Shown here: positions 58,583 through 64,000 of the stretch, piece by piece
How the letters are laid out: every line of letters begins with the position of its first letter
Numbering within the stretch: the first letter of the stretch is position 1
Assembly (NCBI GenBank): GCA_947044405.1
Contig: CAMRHE010000021.1
Location: forward strand, 6,432,501 to 6,496,500
Reading direction: 5' to 3'
Source: Leptodactylus fallax
Lineage: Eukaryota; Chordata; Amphibia; Anura; Leptodactylidae
Length of the DNA stretch: 64,000 nucleotides
Notes under the pieces: generated by a model
Database searches by the model: none
What the model saw: only the letters and a program-made list of their open reading frames with translations
Told to the model about the DNA's origin: nothing
Program-made: the position numbers and the translations under genes

Positions 58583-60433
58583 CTATCTCACATATTGGTT
58601 AACTGTATTCCATCTCCTTCTCAGCGCTTCAACTTTCTTGCAATGTGAAGCGTGTATCCAGGTAGATTTTCCCTCCAACTTTACTGAGGTGGCAGTTGTC
58701 AGCAATATCTGGAAGGGGCCATCATATCTGGGTTCAAGAGATTTCCTGGAGTGTCTTTTCACGACTACCCAATCACCAGTTCCTGAAAAATCAGAAGGGT
58801 CTGGAATAGAAGAGAACACTTGTTTATGTGTTTCTTTCAGTCTTTGACACAAATTTTGTACATAGCTGGCAATACTGTCATAGTTAAGCTGTAACGTCTG
58901 AGGGAAGTACAATCCTGTTTTAGGTGCACTTCCAAACAATATTTCAAATGGTGACAACCCTGTCTTTCTGTTAGGAGTAGTTCTTACTGAATATAAGGCT
59001 AAAGACAGGCATTCAGGCCAGGACTTTCCTGTCTCTGCCATGGCTTTGTGAATTTTCAGCTTAAGGGTACCGTTTAGTCTTTCGACTTTTCCAGAACTTT
59101 GAGGATGATAGGGTGTATGTAAATCTTGCTCAATCCCTAGTGCAGACATTATTTCTTTCATTATCTCACCTGTAAAATGTGTACCTCTGTCAGACTCAAT
59201 CACCTCGGGCACTCCAAACCTACACACAAGCTCGGACATCAGTTTCTTGGCAGTTGCTTGTGCGGTTGCTTTGCTCACAGGGTAGGCCTCAGGCCATCCT
59301 GAAAACAAATCCACACAGACCAATACATACTCGTATGTTCCAGACTTAGGCAGCTGTATGTAATCTATCTGTATTCTCTGAAATGGGTACAGGGATTTTG
59401 GTGTACACTTGGTGGGTGTTTTAACTACCTGTCCTGGATTGTGTAGAGCACATATGTGACATGCTTTTACGTGATTGCTAGCAGCTCTTCCAAAACCTGG
59501 GGCAAACCATAATTTACCCACTAATGACTCCATGGCATTTCGAAAGGCATGCACCTTACCGTGGGCCAAGCCAGCCATCTGGGGGTAGACTGCTACGGGC
59601 AGACATAATCGATCCCCCATTTTCCACATACCATCATCTTCTGTAGCACCTGCTTTCTTCCATCTTTCAGTTTCCACACTGGTAACCTTTGAGTACAGCC
59701 CTTTTGGGTCTGCTAGGTCAATGTCCATTTTGCTCACCTGGTTGGGACCCTTTCTGGCCAGTAGTGCTGCAGCCTTGGCTGCTATGTCAGCTCTCTCATT
59801 TCCATGGCTTTTGGGGTCCCTTCCTTTTGCGTGAGCTCTGACTTTCACAATTGCCAGCTGCTTTGGGAGCAGTATGGCCTCCATCAGTCGACTTACCACA
59901 TCTCCATTCTTAATTGGCTTGCCCTGGGCCGTTAGGAAGTTCCTTGACCTCCATATCGGACCATAATCATGTGCGATGCCAAAAGCATACCTGGAGTCAG
60001 TGTATATGTTGGCTGTTCTACCTTTGGCTATCTTACAAGCCTCCATAAGGGCTTTGAGCTCAGCTTCTTGGGCTGACATGTGTGGTGGAAGAGCTTCTTG
60101 GACTATGATGTCATGTTCAGTGACTACAGCATACCCTGTAACAAATTTGCCTTCATCTGTTAGATACCTTGAGCCGTCCACAAACATCTCATAATCAGGA
60201 TTTTGTAATGGCACATCCGTGACATGGTCAAATCCCACTGTTTCCTGTGACATAAGAGCCACGCAATCATGCTCATGCTGGCTGTCAAACAGTTCCTCTT
60301 CAGAGAGAAAGTTTAAAAATAACTCATCTTCCACTCCTCCTTTTGAATCATGAACTCCTAGTGGAAGAAGAGTTGCAGGATTCAAAGTTAAAACAGCGTT
60401 GAAAAGAGATGTTTGAGGAGGACTGCAGAGCAA
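58583..60433 (-). CDS. ERV-B RNase H and integrase (intact frame, 616 codons)
   Basis: RNase H: Asp86 in FVDGSR, Glu125 in AQEAELKAL, Asp146 in YTDSRYA and Asp216 in GNERADIAA, the full catalytic set. Integrase: zinc-binding His290, His294, Cys324, Cys327; catalytic Asp356 (IDYIQ), Asp414 (ESDRGTHF) and Glu450 (SSGKVERLNG). C-terminal GPF domain and WIHASHCKK ending as in gamma-type integrases. Family roles: RNase H removes RNA from the RNA/DNA hybrid and integrase joins proviral DNA to the host. The first residues of this frame are not the natural start; RT lies upstream in another frame, separated by a shift near 60350-60430. Long integrity suggests a younger copy than ERV-A. Confidence 0.9.
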   Translation of the reverse strand: MLCSPPQTSLFNAVLTLNPATLLPLGVHDSKGGVEDELFLNFLSEEELFDSQHEHDCVALMSQETVGFDHVTDVPLQNPDYEMFVDGSRYLTDEGKFVTGYAVVTEHDIIVQEALPPHMSAQEAELKALMEACKIAKGRTANIYTDSRYAFGIAHDYGPIWRSRNFLTAQGKPIKNGDVVSRLMEAILLPKQLAIVKVRAHAKGRDPKSHGNERADIAAKAAALLARKGPNQVSKMDIDLADPKGLYSKVTSVETERWKKAGATEDDGMWKMGDRLCLPVAVYPQMAGLAHGKVHAFRNAMESLVGKLWFAPGFGRAASNHVKACHICALHNPGQVVKTPTKCTPKSLYPFQRIQIDYIQLPKSGTYEYVLVCVDLFSGWPEAYPVSKATAQATAKKLMSELVCRFGVPEVIESDRGTHFTGEIMKEIMSALGIEQDLHTPYHPQSSGKVERLNGTLKLKIHKAMAETGKSWPECLSLALYSVRTTPNRKTGLSPFEILFGSAPKTGLYFPQTLQLNYDSIASYVQNLCQRLKETHKQVFSSIPDPSDFSGTGDWVVVKRHSRKSLEPRYDGPFQILLTTATSVKLEGKSTWIHASHCKKVEALRRRWNTVNQYVR

Positions 60434-62040
60434 ATTCCATTTTGCTCTGCCGTGTCAAAGAAAGGTGACGTCTGTCTACCTGTGTGAGTATAGCATGGAT
60501 GTCATGAGGTGTATACACAACCAATAAATGATCTAGGACAATGTCTGAGCTTTTATCAAGCAACGCTTGTACTGAGAGGACAACCCGCACACAGGAGGGG
60601 GTCCCCCTGGCTACAGCATCTAACCGTGAGCTGTAATAGGCCACCGGGCGTTTCTTATCCCCGTGTTGTTGTGTGAGAACTGCAGTTGCATGTCCCATCA
60701 TCTCAGTCACGTAGAGCTGAAGAGGTTTCTGATAGTCAGGTAGGCCTAAGGCCGGAGCACTGACTATCTGCAACTTCAGCTGGTAAAACGCATCCAAGGC
60801 CTCAGATGTGAGGCTGAATGGTTTTGAGGAGAGGCAATCATACAGAGGTTGCATGGTCAGAGATGCAGATCTGATCCATGGCCTACAGTAGGATACTAAT
60901 CCCAAAAAGGTACGTAGCTGAGCATGAGAGGTTGGCACCTGCAGGTCTCTCACCACCTTGGTCCTCTCATCTGACAGGTGCTTGGTACCTTGGCCGAGAC
61001 AGTGTCCCAGAAACAACACTTTTCTGTTTGCAAAATTGCAACTTATCCTTGCTGGCCTTGCAGCCGTTCTGGCAGAGGAAACACAACAGGCTGATGGTCG
61101 CTGCTTCACAGGTTGATTTGTCTGGAGCATAAAGAAGAGGGTCATCAACATATTGTAACAAAACAACATCATCATGTGGAGGATACCAAGTACTCATGAT
61201 TAGTGTTAGACACCTTGTAAACTGGTTAGGACTGTTTTGCGCCCCTTGTGGTAGTACTGTCCAGGTGTACTGCTTTCCCCTAAATGTAAATGCAAACAAA
61301 TACTGGCAATCGGGGTGCAAAGGTACGGAAAAAAAAAAAAGGAAAAAAAAAACATTGCAAAGATCTACAGCGCTGTAATAAGTGGTTCCAGTAGGGACAG
61401 CTGATAACAGGGTATATGGATTGGGCACTACAGGTGTTTCAAGTAATGTCACTTTGTTTAATTCCCTGAGATCGTGAACCATACGGTACGTGTCTGGTTC
61501 TCCCTTTTTGCCCTTCTTTTTAACTGGGAAAAGAGGAGTGTTTGCTACAGAAATACATTCCTTTAATGCCTCTGCTTTCACTAATTCCACTATTGTTACT
61601 GCTATGGCATTCTCTTGGGCATGAGTCAGAGGATATTGTTTAATCCTAGGTGGCTGAGCTCCAGGTTTCAGGGTTACCATAACAGGGGGTACATCTAATT
61701 TACCTAAATCTGTTTTCCCAGTTGCCCATAATGCTGTTGGCACTTGGGATAACAGTACATTTTCTTCTTCGGTAAGGACAAAAATACAATTTGGTGTACT
61801 TAACTCGGCAGATAACAAGCATAAAATCTCATGATTGGTATGTGTGACTTTTACATATGCTTCCCCTGATGGATGCAACATGATGTTACAACCTAATACT
61901 CCCATCACATCTGTACCAAGAATGTTATCTGATGTGTCGGAGACTAAATACCTAGTGAGTATCCTGCAACCCTGAAATGAGGTTTCTACAGGATCAGTTT
62001 GATCTAAAGCATCCACCGTTTTAGTGAGAAGTCTTCCCAT
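60348..62040 (-). pseudogene. ERV-B protease end and reverse transcriptase, frameshifted
   Basis: 62040-60967 carries the protease C-terminal text (NILGTDVMGVLGC) and RT motifs: YRMVHDLRELNKV, a YYSAVDL region, LPQGAQNSP and YVDD (61150-61139). An A-run in the + strand (about 61329-61353) adds several Phe residues after the AVDLCN motif, inside the catalytic palm. A frameshift near 61000-61070 shifts the thumb/connection part to frame 61175-60348. A second shift near 60350-60430 leads to RNase H. The catalytic protease DTG site is not seen, so gag-pro is lost or degenerate. Not functional as read. Confidence 0.85.
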
Positions 62041-62847
62041 AATAAGCTTCTACTGATTCACCTTTCTCTCTTTTAGCAGATACAGTACCTTACTTCAGGT
62101 GATAACAGGCAAGACAATAAATTCACATAACATAGTACAAGACATAATTTCATATGTTTGAGTATTTTCTTGAATATTTTACACATATATATTACACAAT
62201 ATTATATATATATTGTCATTGTATCTTACTTTTCCATTTAACCTTAGGCTAACACTTTTATCAAAATATTTTCCCTTTGGGCATAAATAGTCATCATACC
62301 CAGGCTGCGGACCCCGGAGGCCCAAAGCCAAGTTTCACTTTGTAATAATTGACATGTAACATTATTGGGTAACACAGCATCATGTTCAGCTTGTGATTTT
62401 CTGCATGCCCATCACATCAGATACAACGTCCTTGGAGCTACTTGGCAGTCAATTAATGTTTTGGTTATTCCCTGCAGAACATCTGCAGAGCGCTACAACA
62501 GAATACAGGAATACAATTCAAGCAGATAGCAGTTAATACTGACACCAAAATTACATATTACTATTTTTGTACAATTTTCAAATATTTCCCAAACCCCACC
62601 TTTTGTCATTACCACAGGTGTTCAAAACCCCTGAGTTGTACTTCAGGTTACCATAAGGGCAAACTGCCAGACTTTAGAATTTTCTTCACTGGATTCCAAC
62701 CAAAAGTTGAACCCCTGTGGAACATCACACTATCCTAGTTTCTTCTTTTTAGGGGATATTGCCTGAAAGCGGATTTAATTTTACAAAAAGCATAAAAGTT
62801 GAATCCTGGCATTGATATAAACAGAATGAATGTTACAAATACAGGTT

Positions 62848-62893
<46 letters not shown>

Positions 62894-63012
62894 CATAATC
62901 CAATAAACATCACACCGATGGTGTATAGTTTTTCTCTTTGCACTATATCAGATTCTCTGAGTATTTTGTTAAAGTAAGTAATATTTCATACAGAACTGGG
63001 AGATAAGATGGG
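62041..63012 (-). pseudogene. Degraded ERV-B gag/protease region
   Basis: No long frame on either strand. By position it should hold capsid, nucleocapsid and protease; none was recognised. It contains an (AT)n tract at 62852-62890. Confidence 0.35.
62852..62890. repeat. (AT)n microsatellite in ERV-B
   Basis: About 39 bp of alternating TA. Confidence 0.95.
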
Positions 63013-63441
63013 TTATATTAAACAATAATACTGAGAAGGGTGATGTCTCCCTTCAAGCCTGATTCTCAGAGTGAGGTGGGGGTGATTCATTATTTCCTGA
63101 ACTATCATCCCCTTTGACCTTCCTTCTATCAGGGCATATATACCTCTTTGCAACTTATTGTCCTGAATCAATCCCGCATGGTCTAATCTCCACTGATCCC
63201 AAAATTTACTGTCTATCATCCCAGTCTTGTGTATCCCTGCTCTTTTTAGGATTGTTTTTACCTGTGCGGCTACTTCTTTCCCTTCCCCTATCTCTATTAG
63301 TTCAAATGGGGTGTACCATATTTTAGAGGGTCCCTTCCCCATCTTGGCTGGTAGCTTACCAGCCAGTGAGTCTCTCACTCCTCTAGGGCAACCTTGAGAC
63401 AATAGAGGGTCACTTATGACTACTTTAGTGAGAACTCCCAA
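63013..63441 (-). CDS. ERV-B gag matrix-like frame (partial)
   Basis: 142 codons starting MGVLTKVVISDPLLSQG, an N-terminal Met-Gly as in myristoylated retroviral matrix proteins. The middle holds KMGKGPSKIWYTPFEL and a helical KEVAAQVKTILKRAG stretch. By place, directly after the leader and before the degraded gag, it is best taken as the matrix part of Gag. No similarity was checked and it may be truncated at its end. Membrane targeting is the family role. Confidence 0.45.
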   Translation of the reverse strand: MGVLTKVVISDPLLSQGCPRGVRDSLAGKLPAKMGKGPSKIWYTPFELIEIGEGKEVAAQVKTILKRAGIHKTGMIDSKFWDQWRLDHAGLIQDNKLQRGIYALIEGRSKGMIVQEIMNHPHLTLRIRLEGRHHPSQYYCLI

Positions 63442-64000
63442 ACAGACTCTTCTGTTTTCCTTGAACTATTTGTGCAAGTTCTGGAGTAGTGCTCAGGGCA
63501 ATGCTTCAATTGGCTTCCACAGACTCAACTTTCTGTCTGTGTCCCCTTACCAAAACACTCCTGAATTTTTGCACGCACTCTGCGCGGATTCTACTAAGTC
63601 CTTCGTGCTACCACTCAGGTCCCATTCGACCTTGACCGTCCAGGCACGACTGGAGGCTAGTGTTCCAAAACAAGGACTTTTCAATCACTCAGTGCTTCTC
63701 AGTTCCGAACCTTGTCCGCAACTCTAGGGGTTTAAAACAGAGAACTTTTCCCCGTTTCTTGCAGTCTTATATATCTTATAACACAGGTAAGATACAAACA
63801 TCAATAGGAGGGTAAGACAGACAGCAAAGAAAGCAATTTCTACATCATTTACAGGTGACATATCCCTTATTAGGTTCTTCCGTACTATTTAATTGGCGTC
63901 GAGATGTCATATAAACATGCAGCAGCTTACCTCACTCATCGATACAGAGTATAGACACACAGGAGCTCATATATACTAATTGGCAAGACCAAAGGCTTAC
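63442..64000 (-). other. ERV-B leader region
   Basis: Untranslated sequence 5' of the matrix frame. A strong minus-strand splice donor (AG|GTAAGC, about 63928-63935) could be the retroviral donor. I saw neither the primer-binding site with certainty nor the 5' LTR; text matching the 3' LTR is absent, so the LTR lies outside. Confidence 0.4.

Larger units (their letters stand above)
58054..64000 (-). mobile_element. Endogenous retrovirus ERV-B (minus strand), env-less, 5' end beyond the window
   Basis: From right to left: leader, matrix-like frame, degraded gag/pro, RT, RNase H, integrase, 3' LTR. Only about 110 bp separate the integrase end from the LTR, so there is no envelope. Same family as ERV-A by integrase text. 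A purine tract GGGAGAA lies immediately before the LTR start, as expected. Confidence 0.85.

Overview
The window is vertebrate nuclear DNA, most probably from a frog (anuran amphibian). It holds one recognisable host gene, tyrosine aminotransferase (TAT), with 11 coding exons between 4619 and 13731 on the + strand. The frog assignment is inferred from the repeats: Tc1/mariner families, Penelope-like elements with GIY-YIG domains, an L2-type LINE, hAT-like short elements and gamma-type endogenous retroviruses. No bacterial features, tRNA, rRNA or CRISPR were seen.

Left part. 1-3430 is the broken 3' half of an endogenous retrovirus (ERV-A: RNase H, integrase, envelope, 3' LTR) in the same orientation as TAT. 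About 0.7 kb further on is a probable TAT promoter and non-coding first exon, then the gene. All its introns are GT-AG and the spliced frame is open for 454 codons. Its introns hold small inverted-repeat elements and simple repeats.

Middle part, 15.3-34 kb, is nested transposons. A Tc1 element (about 15340-22045) is split by a Penelope-like element (PLE1, 16487-21888) built as two head-to-head copies flanked by a 14-bp target duplication. One copy carries a hammerhead ribozyme motif. Two more Tc1 elements follow (22072-23749 and 23771-25390). A second, different Penelope-like element (PLE2, 25427-33935) is interrupted by a solo LTR (28067-28719) and a near-intact Tc1 element (29152-30732). 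PLE2 also carries direct and inverted copies of its 3' region beyond its 5' end.

Right part, 34-58 kb, is a stack of hAT-like non-autonomous elements with 8-bp target duplications, several carrying arrays of a related unit of about 31 bp. A fifth Tc1 element (44419-46055), an L2-type LINE (48437-50878), a second solo LTR (51634-52284), a third Penelope fragment (about 53870-54330) and a dispersed repeat (54855-56545) lie among them. From 58054 to the right edge is a second provirus of the ERV-A family on the minus strand (ERV-B). It has a 3' LTR, an intact integrase/RNase H reading frame and a frameshifted RT, but no envelope; its 5' LTR would lie beyond the window.

Only TAT has a cellular job here, the first step of tyrosine breakdown. 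The rest is mobile DNA whose nesting order can be read from target duplications. I saw no clearly new gene system. The observations most worth checking are the Penelope head-to-head structures with hammerhead motifs and the 31-bp repeat module shared between unrelated-looking hAT-like elements. All similarity statements come from reading and recall, not database searches.
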